From NCBI GenBank assembly GCA_947363565.1, contig CANAPP010000035.1, positions 1-32,971 of the forward strand: a stretch of DNA of 32,971 bases. Reading direction: 5' to 3'. Below are positions 24,368-32,971 of this stretch, one piece after another. A program made the position numbers and the translations under genes. Each line of letters starts with the position of its first letter. Position 1 is the stretch's first letter. This DNA comes from an uncultured Lachnospiraceae bacterium (lineage in GTDB: Bacteria; Bacillota; Clostridia; Lachnospirales; Lachnospiraceae). The notes beneath the pieces were generated by a model that saw only the letters and a program-made list of their open reading frames with translations, did no database searches and was not told the origin of the DNA.

Positions 24368-25597
24368 ATGATGAAGATGAGAAAGAGTATTTTCGGTGTT
24401 ATGCTGTGTCTGGTACTGGCTCTTTCGGCGTGTTCCTCAAAAGATGAGCCAAAGGAAGAACCGCAGGGCACAGAGAATATTGGACAGACAGACAGCGCGG
24501 AAGATGAGGAGAAGGAGCAGAAGGAAAAGAAATATCAGGCGAAGCTTGACGCGGTAAGTCCGTCGGCCTATCGTGAAGCTAACGGACTTGCGCTGGAAGA
24601 GGGAGCATATATATCGGTTATCGGGAAGACGAACGGGACGGCCTTCTGGGACGAGGTGAAAAAGGGGGCTGAACAGGCTGCTGAAGATCTCAACGAAGCT
24701 TTGGGCTACGAAGGCAGTGCGAAGGTTAAGGTGACCTACAACGGCCCGTCGGAAGCGGAGAATATCGACGAGCAGGTGAATATATTGGATGAAGAGCTGG
24801 CGCGGTACCCGGTGGCGGTAGCCATTGCCATAGCGGACGCGAAAGCGTGCGAGGTACAGTTTGACCTGGCAGCGGAAAACAATATTCCGGTAGTTGCCTT
24901 TGACTCCGGAAGCGACTATAAGGGACTGATGGCCATGGTGTCAACAGACAATGAAAAATCTGCGAAGGAAGCGGCGCAGCACATGGCAGAAGCGGTGGGG
25001 GCCGGCGGTGAGGTCGTCGTGCTTTCCCATGATTCCAAATCGAAGACGGCAAGCGTCAGGGAGCAGGTATTTGCCGGGACGATGAAGAGCGAATATCCGG
25101 ATACGCCGGTGGCAGGCATTTACCGCCAGGATGAGATGAGAAAAATCATCTCCGATGAAGTGAATAAGGGCGCTTACCGGCTTGATGGCGGGGAGCCTTC
25201 AGAAACAGAACTTCCCGAGGAGGAGTGGATAAAGGAGGAAGAAATCACTAAGGAACAGATTATTGATTATATTCTGAAAAAGCATCCGGCAGTGAAGGGA
25301 TGCTATGCGACAAACGGAGAATCCGTTGTCTCTGTAGTGGATGGGCTCGAACGGCTAAATATGGAAGGTGTGTCGGTGATCGGCTATGATGCTGACGCGG
25401 ATGAGATTGAGGCGCTAAAAGCCGGGAAGATTGCCGGGACCGTGGTGCAGAATCCTTTCGGCATGGGCTATGCGTCAGTCATAGCGGCATCCAGGGCGTC
25501 TTTAAGTATGGCAAATGAGGCATATATCGACACCGGATATCTCTGGGTGACAAAGGACAATGTGGACAGCAAACAAGTTAAGCAGATGCTGTATTAA
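24368..25597 (+). CDS. Sugar-binding lipoprotein (periplasmic-binding-protein type 1, RbsB/MglB-like)
   Basis: This protein of about 409 residues is a lipoprotein with the lipobox LSAC (Cys about residue 22), then a Lys/Glu-rich linker and a type 1 periplasmic-binding fold. Fold marks are YISVIGKTNGTAFWDEVKKGAEQAAEDL, IPVVAFDSGSDY (about residues 178-189), MVSTDNEKSAKEAAQHM, and VIGYDADADEIEALKAGKIAGTVVQNPFGMGY near the end. It is longer than typical RbsB because of the linker and an acidic insert around residue 285 (SETELPEEEWIKEEEITKEQ). ATG at 24368, 24371 or 24377 could start it. No ATPase or permease is adjacent, so it may feed a distant transporter or act as a sensor. Confidence 0.85.
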   Translation: MMKMRKSIFGVMLCLVLALSACSSKDEPKEEPQGTENIGQTDSAEDEEKEQKEKKYQAKLDAVSPSAYREANGLALEEGAYISVIGKTNGTAFWDEVKKGAEQAAEDLNEALGYEGSAKVKVTYNGPSEAENIDEQVNILDEELARYPVAVAIAIADAKACEVQFDLAAENNIPVVAFDSGSDYKGLMAMVSTDNEKSAKEAAQHMAEAVGAGGEVVVLSHDSKSKTASVREQVFAGTMKSEYPDTPVAGIYRQDEMRKIISDEVNKGAYRLDGGEPSETELPEEEWIKEEEITKEQIIDYILKKHPAVKGCYATNGESVVSVVDGLERLNMEGVSVIGYDADADEIEALKAGKIAGTVVQNPFGMGYASVIAASRASLSMANEAYIDTGYLWVTKDNVDSKQVKQMLY

Positions 25598-25631
25598 CAG
25601 ATAAAAATAATAACAGGAGGAAGATTAAGGA

Positions 25632-26195
25632 ATGAACAGGGAACAAGCACATGAGATTTTGATGAAGTATATGAAGGGCGAGAATTATATCACCCATTCC
25701 TATGCGGTGGAGGCGATCATGAGAGGGCTGGCGAAGAGGCTTGCGCCGGACGATGTGGAATACTGGGGAATCGTGGGGCTTTTGCACGACCTTGACGAGG
25801 AGCAGTGCGACTGGCAGCATGATATGAGCGTGCACGGCCCGACGTCTGCAGAGATTTTGAGGAAAGAGGGTATCGAGGACAAGATATTGTTCGATGCTAT
25901 CTGTGCCCACAATCCGAAGAATGGGACGAAGGCGAAGACGAATCTTCAGTACGCCATATTGGCGGCGGACCCGATGAGCGGTTTTGTGAAAGCAGTGGCG
26001 CAGATCTACCCGGATAAAAAGGTTGCCAGCGTAAAGCATAAGTCCGTGATGAAGCGCTTCAATGAGCTGCGGTTTGCCAAGGGCGCCAACAGGGACTATA
26101 TGGAGATGATCGAGTTCACGGGGTTAAGTCTTGACGACTTGATCGACGTAGCGTTAGAGGAGATGACGGCGATCGCGGACAAGCTAGGGCTGTAG
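25632..26195 (+). CDS. HD-domain phosphohydrolase-like protein
   Basis: This 187-residue cytosolic protein has an HD metal-dependent phosphohydrolase fold. The metal-site residues are visible as THSYAVEAIMRGL (first His, about residue 21), WGIVGLLHDLDEEQC (His-Asp at about 55-56), and AILAADPMSGFV (last Asp, about 118). Relatives are uncharacterised; they may act on nucleotides. It has an AGGAGG site and follows the binding lipoprotein by 34 bases, so co-transcription is likely. The next gene, UDP-galactopyranose mutase, starts 44 bases on. No functional link among the three is evident. Confidence 0.85.
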   Translation: MNREQAHEILMKYMKGENYITHSYAVEAIMRGLAKRLAPDDVEYWGIVGLLHDLDEEQCDWQHDMSVHGPTSAEILRKEGIEDKILFDAICAHNPKNGTKAKTNLQYAILAADPMSGFVKAVAQIYPDKKVASVKHKSVMKRFNELRFAKGANRDYMEMIEFTGLSLDDLIDVALEEMTAIADKLGL

Positions 26196-26238
26196 AAAAG
26201 ACGAAAGAATCTGGATAAAAAGATTGAGAGGAAATAGT

Positions 26239-27342
26239 ATGAAGTATGATTATCTGATCGTCGGGGCGGGGCTTTACGGAGCCGTGTTTGCCCGTGAGGC
26301 GGAAAATGCGGGGAAGAAAGTCCTGGTGATCGACCGGAGGGGCCATATCGCGGGAAATGTATACACGGAAGAGATAGAGGGTATCAATATCCATAAGTAC
26401 GGCGCCCACATTTTCCACACGAATGATAAAGAGGTCTGGCAGTATGTGAACCAGTTTGCGGAGTTTAACCGGTTCACCAACTCCCCTGTAGCCAACTACA
26501 GGGGAGAGCTGTATTCCCTTCCTTTTAATATGTACACGTTCAATAAGATGTGGGGCGTGGTGACGCCGGAAGAGGCGGCCGAAAAGATCGAGGAACAGAG
26601 GCGTGCGGCAGGAATCCTGGAGCCAAAAAACTTAGAGGAGCAGGCCATCAGCCTTGTGGGGACGGATATCTACGAAAAGCTGATAAAGGGATATACCGAG
26701 AAGCAGTGGGGCCGCCCTTGCAGGGAGCTGCCGGCGTTTATCATCAAGAGGCTGCCGGTGCGGCTGACTTTCGACAACAACTACTTTAACGCGCTGTACC
26801 AGGGAATCCCCCGGGGTGGTTACACGAAGATGGTGTCGAATATGCTGGAGGGCATAGAAGTCCGGCTTGGCGTGGATTACCTGGAGGAGAAAGAAGAGCT
26901 GGATGCGTTGGCAGACAGGATAGTATATACCGGGGCTATTGACGCCTATTTCGGATATAAGCTGGGCGTTTTGGAGTACCGCTCAGTGAGGTTCGAGACG
27001 GAGGTTCTTGACAAGCCTAATTTCCAGGGCAATGCGGCAGTGAACTATACGGATGCCGAGACGCCGTGGACGCGGATCATCGAACACAAGTGGTTCGAGT
27101 TCGGCACGCAGCCAAAGACGGTCATTAGCCGGGAGTACAGCTCGGAGTGGAAAGCGGGGGACGATCCTTACTATCCGGTCAATGACGGGAAGAATACGAA
27201 GCTGTATGAAGAATATAAGAAGCTTTCGATATCAGAGGAAAAGGTCATCTTCGGCGGACGGCTGGGGGAGTACCGATATTATGACATGGATGCGGTGATT
27301 GCATCGGCGCTTAAAATGTGCAGGAATGAACTCGGTAAATAG
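26239..27342 (+). CDS. glf: UDP-galactopyranose mutase
   Basis: This 367-residue flavoenzyme converts UDP-galactopyranose to UDP-galactofuranose, a precursor of galactofuranose in surface polysaccharides. The FAD-binding motif DYLIVGAGLYGAVFA is at the start. Substrate-site blocks follow: HKYGAHIFHTNDKEVW (about residues 55-70), FNRFTNSPVANYRGELYSLPFNM, YTEKQWGRP (about 157) and GRLGEYRYYDMD near the end. The ATG at 26239 with GAGAGGAAA was chosen over 26224. It lies apart from any glycosyltransferase or polysaccharide cluster in this window. GalE upstream could supply UDP-galactose. Confidence 0.95.
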   Translation: MKYDYLIVGAGLYGAVFAREAENAGKKVLVIDRRGHIAGNVYTEEIEGINIHKYGAHIFHTNDKEVWQYVNQFAEFNRFTNSPVANYRGELYSLPFNMYTFNKMWGVVTPEEAAEKIEEQRRAAGILEPKNLEEQAISLVGTDIYEKLIKGYTEKQWGRPCRELPAFIIKRLPVRLTFDNNYFNALYQGIPRGGYTKMVSNMLEGIEVRLGVDYLEEKEELDALADRIVYTGAIDAYFGYKLGVLEYRSVRFETEVLDKPNFQGNAAVNYTDAETPWTRIIEHKWFEFGTQPKTVISREYSSEWKAGDDPYYPVNDGKNTKLYEEYKKLSISEEKVIFGGRLGEYRYYDMDAVIASALKMCRNELGK

Positions 27343-27701
27343 ATGGTAAATTTAGTAAAATCAGTTGAATTTTCTCGCAGCTTATGGTACGCTATATATA
27401 ATTGCTTAATATTATAATAACAGACATGGTAGTAACACTTTTACTTTCACGGCATCAATGCGCAGACATTGTTCTTTGAAATAAAACATGTAGAGGAAAC
27501 CCTGTTTCAAGATTTGAGAGCAATTTGCAGCACTGAAACCAAGGCGGACATGATTGATAAGAGCGTGTTTTATTCAGGAACTGTCAAGGGCAGTGAGATG
27601 GAAAAGCAGGCTCTTTTCTTGCGCAGTTTTGCCGGATTTAAGATGTCTTATCTGTCTGGAATTAAAAATGAATATATAAGGATGATTTGGAGGATTATGA
27701 G
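27343..27701. other. Leader region before the hemerythrin gene
   Basis: There is no supported gene in these 359 bases. An open frame on the plus strand from 27469 to 27717 starts with TTG, has no ribosome site, and overlaps the start of the next gene, so I do not call it. The AT-rich TATATATAAT around 27395-27403 is a possible -10 region. The long leader may hold regulatory sites. Confidence 0.45.
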
Positions 27702-29060
27702 ATGGAAGAGCAATTGACATGGAATGATCGGTTCAATATCGGTGTCGACCATATTGACAAAGAACACCAGAAACTTTTCGGCATCATGAATAAGATGATC
27801 CGGTTTGGCGAGCAGCCGGAGAAGCATCAGTGGATCTGCGATGAGGGGATCAAATTTTTTAAGGCTCATGCGATGAAGCATTTTGCAGAGGAAGAAGATT
27901 ACATGAAATCCATCAGATACGGCGGGTACACGACGCACAAACGCCTTCATGACAACTTCCGGGACGTTACTCTGCCGCAGCTTGAGTGGGAGCTTGAGCA
28001 GACGGGATATTCAGTGGCGGCGGTCAATCATTTCCTGGGGGTCTGTACGGGATGGCTCATCGGGCACACGCTCACGGAAGATCTTGCAATCGTAGGAGAA
28101 GGCGAGAGCAAGTGGGGAGAGCTTTTGCCGGAGGAAGAGCAGGCTTCTATGGGAGAGGCGATCACGCATCTGATCTACGATATGTTCCGGTTGAAGTCGC
28201 ATATCATCAGCAAACAGTACGGCGGGGAGAAGTTTGGGAACGGAATCTACTACCGCCTGGAGTATGATGCTGATGAAGGCGGAGAGTGGGAGATTATTCT
28301 TGTGTTTGAGGAAAAGCTGCTTCTGAATACCGTCGGAAAGATGATAGAGACGAAGACCAGCAAGGTAGATTCCATGGTCATCAATGCGACAAGATATGCG
28401 GCGAGGCAGTTTGTGGAGAAGCTTAAGCGGTATTTCCCGTCTGCGGACATGCGCAAGATAAAGGCAGAGAACCTTTTGAACTACGAGCAGTTCCAGCAGG
28501 TGCTTGACAAAAAGAAACTGCAGTTCAGCCTTCTGTTTGATACGGGCGTAGGATACTTTGCTTTCTGTGTGAGCGCGCCGCATCTTATGGAGAAGGGCGT
28601 AGGTACAAACATTAAGGTGGATAATGCCATGGAAGAAATCGAGAAGTATCTTGCGCGCAATACGGTCGAGAATGAGGTGCAGCAGAAGAAAAAGAAAGTT
28701 CTTGTGGTGGATGATTCCGGCCTTATGCGCCAGGCGATCAAGCAGCTCCTGGAAAATGATTATGAGGTTGGCCTTGCCCAGTCCGGGATGGCGGCGATCA
28801 GAAGCATCACCCTTAACAGGCCGGATCTTGTACTCCTTGACTATGAGATGCCGGTCTGTGACGGAAGACAGGTCCTTGACATGATCCGCGCGGAGGAGGA
28901 AACAGCGGATATTCCGGTAATCTTCCTGACAGGAAGGGGCGATAAAGAGAGTATCCAGAAGATTGTTCCGTTGAAACCGGCGGGGTATCTCCTCAAGACC
29001 ATGAAACCTGAGGAGATTAAGAAGAGTGTAGACAACTTCTTTGAGAAGCAGAAAGGTTAA
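27702..29060 (+). CDS. Hemerythrin - CheX-like - receiver domain fusion protein
   Basis: This 452-residue soluble signalling protein has three domains. Residues 1-130 are a bacteriohemerythrin with all di-iron ligands: His22, His60, Glu64, His79, His83, His122 and Asp127 in the standard spacing. Residues about 145-310 resemble CheX/CheC-type phosphatase domains. Residues about 329-450 are a response-regulator receiver with Asp337/Asp338, phospho-acceptor Asp380 (LLDYEMP), Thr410 and Lys432. A di-iron site that binds oxygen joined to a receiver suggests oxygen or redox sensing that affects phosphosignalling. I chose ATG 27702, eight bases after GGAGG; the frame opens earlier at a TTG. No histidine kinase or chemotaxis gene is adjacent. 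The middle domain call is the least certain. Confidence 0.85.
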   Translation: MEEQLTWNDRFNIGVDHIDKEHQKLFGIMNKMIRFGEQPEKHQWICDEGIKFFKAHAMKHFAEEEDYMKSIRYGGYTTHKRLHDNFRDVTLPQLEWELEQTGYSVAAVNHFLGVCTGWLIGHTLTEDLAIVGEGESKWGELLPEEEQASMGEAITHLIYDMFRLKSHIISKQYGGEKFGNGIYYRLEYDADEGGEWEIILVFEEKLLLNTVGKMIETKTSKVDSMVINATRYAARQFVEKLKRYFPSADMRKIKAENLLNYEQFQQVLDKKKLQFSLLFDTGVGYFAFCVSAPHLMEKGVGTNIKVDNAMEEIEKYLARNTVENEVQQKKKKVLVVDDSGLMRQAIKQLLENDYEVGLAQSGMAAIRSITLNRPDLVLLDYEMPVCDGRQVLDMIRAEEETADIPVIFLTGRGDKESIQKIVPLKPAGYLLKTMKPEEIKKSVDNFFEKQKG

Positions 29061-29100
29061 AAACTGCTTGTAAAACAGGTGAAAAAACGCAAGAAAGCCC

Positions 29101-29129
29101 TTGACAACGGCGAAAAATCGTAATAAACT
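29101..29129 (+). promoter_or_regulatory. Promoter of the str operon
   Basis: A perfect TTGACA (29101-29106) and TAAACT (29124-29129) are separated by 17 bases. The transcript would begin near 29136, leaving a leader of about 83 bases before rpsL. Confidence 0.85.
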
Positions 29130-29137
29130 AATCTAGC

Positions 29138-29168
29138 GTGCATGGAGATGCATTGTGTCTCCATGCAC
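29138..29168 (+). promoter_or_regulatory. 11-bp hairpin at the 5' end of the str mRNA
   Basis: GTGCATGGAGA (29138-29148) and TCTCCATGCAC (29158-29168) are perfect complements around a 9-base loop, starting about two bases after the predicted transcript start. No T-run follows, so it is not a terminator. It may protect the mRNA 5' end or bind a regulator. Confidence 0.75.
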
Positions 29169-29218
29169 TGATTCATACAGATGAATGCAACTTATTATTA
29201 TCGTAGGAGGTGAAAAGA

Positions 29219-29632
29219 ATGCCAACATTTAACCAGTTAGTAAAAAAAGGACGTCAGACAGCAGTTAAGAAGTCTACCGCTCCGGCACTTCAGAAAGGCT
29301 ACAACTCTTTGAGGAAGAGAGCGACAGATGAGTCCGCTCCGCAGAAGAGAGGTGTATGTACAGCAGTTAAGACAGCTACACCAAAGAAGCCTAACTCAGC
29401 GTTGAGAAAGATTGCCAGGGTACGTCTTTCTAACGGTATCGAAGTAACGAGCTATATCCCGGGCGAAGGCCACAACCTTCAGGAGCATAGCGTTGTCCTG
29501 ATTCGTGGAGGAAGAGTAAAAGACCTTCCTGGTACACGTTACCACATCGTCAGAGGAACACTTGATACCGCAGGTGTTGCCAAGAGAAGACAGGCACGTT
29601 CAAAATACGGCGCGAAAAGGCCGAAAAAGTAA
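29219..29632 (+). CDS. rpsL: Ribosomal protein S12
   Basis: This 137-residue small-subunit protein takes part in tRNA selection at the decoding site. It carries the Gram-positive insertion after residue 25 ([14 protein letters not shown]). The streptomycin-related lysines are unchanged: [11 protein letters not shown] and [10 protein letters not shown] carry the wild-type Lys. So no classical streptomycin-resistance allele is present. ATG 29219 follows AGGAGG directly; an in-frame GTG nine bases earlier overlaps that site. It is the first gene of the str operon. Confidence 0.98.
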   Translation: MPTFNQLVKKGRQTAVKKSTAPALQKGYNSLRKRATDESAPQKRGVCTAVKTATPKKPNSALRKIARVRLSNGIEVTSYIPGEGHNLQEHSVVLIRGGRVKDLPGTRYHIVRGTLDTAGVAKRRQARSKYGAKRPKK

Positions 29633-30421
<789 letters not shown>

Positions 30422-30430
30422 GAGGCAATA

Positions 30431-32548
30431 ATGGCTGGAAGAGAATATCCATTAGAGAGAACAAGAAATATCGGTATTATGGCTCATATTGATGCTGGTA
30501 AGACTACACTCACCGAGCGTATTCTTTACTATACCGGTGTAAATTACAAGATTGGGGATACTCACGAAGGCACTGCTACCATGGACTGGATGGAGCAGGA
30601 GCAGGAGAGGGGTATCACGATCACTTCCGCAGCTACGACCTGTCACTGGACACTTGAGGAAGACGGGAAACCAAAAGCAGGCGCCCCGGAACACCGTATC
30701 AATATTATTGATACCCCGGGACACGTTGACTTTACTGTAGAGGTTGAGCGTTCTCTTCGTGTACTTGACGGAGCAGTAGGTGTGTTCTGTGCTAAGGGTG
30801 GTGTTGAGCCGCAGTCAGAGAATGTATGGCGTCAGGCTGATACCTATAACGTACCGCGAATGGCATTCATCAACAAGATGGACATTCTGGGCGCAGATTT
30901 CTACAATGCTGTTGAGCAGATCAAGACAAGGCTTGGAAAGAATGCCATCTGTCTGCAGCTCCCAATCGGCAAAGAAGATGATTTCAAAGGGATCATCGAC
31001 CTGATGGAGATGAGGGCTTATATCTACAATGATGATAAAGGCGACGACATCACCATCGGAGAGATTCCGGATGATATGAAGGATGACGCAGAGCTTTACC
31101 GCTCAGAGCTGGTAGAGAAGATCTGTGATTTAGATGATGATCTGATGATGCAGTACCTTGAGGGCGAGGAGCCGTCCGTAGAGGAGTTGAAGGCTGCACT
31201 CAGAAAAGCAACATGCGAGTGTACTGCAGTTCCGGTTTGCTGCGGTTCTGCTTATCGTAACAAGGGCGTACAGAAGCTTCTTGACGCGGTATTGGAGTAC
31301 ATGCCTGCACCGACAGACATTCCTCCGATCCAGGGCGTGGATGCAGACGGCAACGACGTTGTAAGACATTCTTCTGATGAAGAACCGTTCTCAGCGCTGG
31401 CGTTCAAGATCATGACAGACCCGTTCGTTGGAAAGCTGGCATATTTCAGAGTGTACTCCGGTACGATGAACTCTGGTTCTTATGTGCTCAACGCAACGAA
31501 GGGCAAGAAGGAGCGTGTAGGACGTATCCTTCAGATGCATGCGAATAAGAGACAGGAGCTTGACAAAGTATATTCCGGTGATATCGCGGCAGCAATCGGA
31601 TTTAAGTTCACGACTACAGGTGATACACTGTGTGCTGACCAGCATCCGGTTATCCTTGAGTCTATGGAGTTCCCGGAGCCGGTTATCGAGCTTGCGATCG
31701 AGCCGAAGACGAAGGCATCCCAAGGTAAGCTTGGAGAGTCTCTTGCGAAGCTTGCAGAGGAAGACCCGACATTCCGCGCGCACACCGACCAGGAGACAGG
31801 CCAGACGATCATTGCAGGAATGGGCGAGCTTCACCTTGAGATCATCGTAGACAGACTTCTGCGTGAGTTCAAGGTAGAGGCGAATGTAGGCGCACCTCAG
31901 GTTGCTTACAAGGAAGCATTTACAAAAGCAGTTGATGTTGACAGCAAGTACGCGAAGCAGTCCGGTGGACGCGGACAGTACGGACACTGTAAAGTTAAAT
32001 TTGAGCCGATGGATGCCAACGGCGAAGAGCTGTTCAAGTTCGAGTCGAGCGTAGTCGGCGGAGCGATCCCGAAGGAATACATCCCGAAGATCGGCGAAGG
32101 TATCGAGGAAGCCATGCAGGCAGGTATCCTTGGCGGATTCCCGGTTGTAGGTATCAAGGCGAATGTTTATGACGGTTCCTACCATGAGGTTGACTCCAGT
32201 GAGATGGCGTTCCACATCGCAGGTTCCCTTGCGTTCAAGGATGCGATGAAGAAAGCTGAGCCGATTCTTCTTGAGCCGATCATGAAGGTTGAGGTTACGA
32301 TGCCGGAAGAGTATATGGGCGATGTAATCGGCGATATCAACTCCCGGCGCGGACGTATTGAGGGTATGGATGATCTTGGCGGTGGAAAGATCGTGCGCGG
32401 CTACGTACCGCTTTCCGAGATGTTTGGTTATTCCACAGACCTTCGTTCCAGAACACAGGGACGCGGTAATTACTCTATGTTCTTTGAGAAATACGAGCCG
32501 GTACCGAAATCTGTGCAGGAAAAAGTATTATCAAACAAAAATAGCTAA
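30431..32548 (+). CDS. fusA: Translation elongation factor G
   Basis: This 705-residue GTPase drives ribosome translocation. The G1 motif is [15 protein letters not shown] (about residues 17-31), G2 is in [12 protein letters not shown]3 is [23 protein letters not shown] (about 88-110), and G4 is NKMD (about 145). The domain IV tip [16 protein letters not shown] and domain V GEYMGD-type block [18 protein letters not shown] are present. Length and all domains are normal, fitting canonical EF-G rather than a tetracycline-protection or EF-G2 paralogue. It starts ten bases after rpsG. Confidence 0.98.
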   Translation: MAGREYPLERTRNIGIMAHIDAGKTTLTERILYYTGVNYKIGDTHEGTATMDWMEQEQERGITITSAATTCHWTLEEDGKPKAGAPEHRINIIDTPGHVDFTVEVERSLRVLDGAVGVFCAKGGVEPQSENVWRQADTYNVPRMAFINKMDILGADFYNAVEQIKTRLGKNAICLQLPIGKEDDFKGIIDLMEMRAYIYNDDKGDDITIGEIPDDMKDDAELYRSELVEKICDLDDDLMMQYLEGEEPSVEELKAALRKATCECTAVPVCCGSAYRNKGVQKLLDAVLEYMPAPTDIPPIQGVDADGNDVVRHSSDEEPFSALAFKIMTDPFVGKLAYFRVYSGTMNSGSYVLNATKGKKERVGRILQMHANKRQELDKVYSGDIAAAIGFKFTTTGDTLCADQHPVILESMEFPEPVIELAIEPKTKASQGKLGESLAKLAEEDPTFRAHTDQETGQTIIAGMGELHLEIIVDRLLREFKVEANVGAPQVAYKEAFTKAVDVDSKYAKQSGGRGQYGHCKVKFEPMDANGEELFKFESSVVGGAIPKEYIPKIGEGIEEAMQAGILGGFPVVGIKANVYDGSYHEVDSSEMAFHIAGSLAFKDAMKKAEPILLEPIMKVEVTMPEEYMGDVIGDINSRRGRIEGMDDLGGGKIVRGYVPLSEMFGYSTDLRSRTQGRGNYSMFFEKYEPVPKSVQEKVLSNKNS

Positions 32549-32564
32549 TTAAATAAGAAAAGGC

Positions 32565-32593
32565 TTGAAAAACTGCGGGATTTGAAATATAAT
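32565..32593 (+). promoter_or_regulatory. Internal promoter for tuf
   Basis: TTGAAA (32565-32570) and a perfect TATAAT (32588-32593) are separated by 17 bases in the fusA-tuf gap. This would give tuf its own strong transcript, matching the excess of EF-Tu over EF-G in cells. Confidence 0.85.
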
Positions 32594-32664
32594 CAGAGTT
32601 AGCCGAGTAAACGTATAATTAAAATATGCCATAAGAGGCACTGTATTTAAGGAGGATATTCATA

Positions 32665-32971
32665 ATGGCAAAAGCTAAATTTGAAAGAACTAAACCACAT
32701 TGTAATATTGGTACCATCGGCCACGTTGACCATGGTAAGACAACTCTTACAGCAGCAATCACAAAGGTTCTGTCTGAGAGAGTAGAAGGTAATGCAGCGG
32801 TAGCATTCGATAACATCGACAAGGCTCCGGAAGAGAGAGAGCGTGGAATCACGATTTCTACAGCTCACGTTGAGTATGAGACAGCTAACCGTCACTATGC
32901 TCACGTTGACTGCCCGGGACATGCTGACTACGTTAAGAACATGATCACTGGTGCTGCTCAGATGGACGGCG
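32665..32971 (+). CDS. tuf: Translation elongation factor Tu (5' part)
   Basis: The first 102 residues of EF-Tu are present; the gene runs off the window edge. EF-Tu carries aminoacyl-tRNA to the ribosome as a GTP complex. The G1 motif [15 protein letters not shown] is at about residues 19-33, G2 in [14 protein letters not shown], and G3 [21 protein letters not shown] at the end. AAGGAGG lies 9 bases before the ATG. It is the last gene of the classical str order rpsL-rpsG-fusA-tuf. Confidence 0.97.
   Translation, partial: MAKAKFERTKPHCNIGTIGHVDHGKTTLTAAITKVLSERVEGNAAVAFDNIDKAPEERERGITISTAHVEYETANRHYAHVDCPGHADYVKNMITGAAQMDG

Noticed and set aside
27469-27717. A plus-strand open frame before the hemerythrin gene
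   Set aside because: TTG start, no ribosome site, overlaps the real start at 27702.
29219-29632. Possible streptomycin-resistance allele of rpsL
   Set aside because: Both key lysines are wild type.
31391-32215. A 274-codon minus-strand open frame inside fusA
   Set aside because: fusA is certain; the antisense frame results from its codon bias.

Overview
The window is a chromosomal segment of an anaerobic Clostridia bacterium, most likely a Lachnospiraceae member. The evidence is AGGAGG-type ribosome sites on nearly every gene, a 56-residue 2[4Fe-4S] clostridial ferredoxin, a Gram-positive-length ribosomal protein S12, the GdpP-L9-DnaB gene order, and many lipoprotein-anchored ABC binding proteins. 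The species cannot be named from the sequence alone. No rRNA, tRNA or CRISPR array was recognised.

Positions 1-3250 look like the decayed edge of an integrative element. They hold a frameshifted helix-turn-helix regulator, a BrnT/BrnA toxin-antitoxin pair, a nitrilase-family amidohydrolase, a TnpV-like protein and an XRE regulator; the last five are all on the minus strand. An AT-rich gap of about 570 bases follows. Positions 3825-8751 form a plus-strand operon: PxpB, PxpC, a D-2-hydroxyacid dehydrogenase, PxpA and a DAACS-family symporter. It resembles a 5-oxoprolinase scavenging operon, but PxpB, PxpA and the symporter depart from family motifs, so the substrate may differ. A 159-base multi-hairpin element (8753-8911) separates it from an AEC-family permease.

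Positions 9895-19393 form a carbohydrate regulon. An AraC regulator and a DUF5107 protein are transcribed leftward. A sugar-binding lipoprotein, two ABC permeases, a sugar-1-phosphate nucleotidyltransferase, an N-acetylhexosamine 1-kinase-like enzyme and GalE are transcribed rightward. Together these could import a sugar, phosphorylate it at C1, activate it to a nucleotide sugar and epimerise it, a Leloir-like route. No recognised glycosidase or phosphorylase and no ABC ATPase lies in the cluster.

Positions 19500-29060 are mostly core and signalling genes: the c-di-AMP phosphodiesterase GdpP, ribosomal protein L9, DnaB helicase, a small coiled-coil protein, ferredoxin, an orphan sugar-binding lipoprotein, an HD-domain protein, UDP-galactopyranose mutase, and a three-domain hemerythrin-CheX-like-receiver protein. 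Positions 29101 to the end hold the str operon (rpsL, rpsG, fusA and the start of tuf). It has a consensus-like promoter, an 11-bp hairpin at the predicted 5' end of the mRNA, an unusually long rpsL-rpsG spacer, and a separate strong promoter before tuf.
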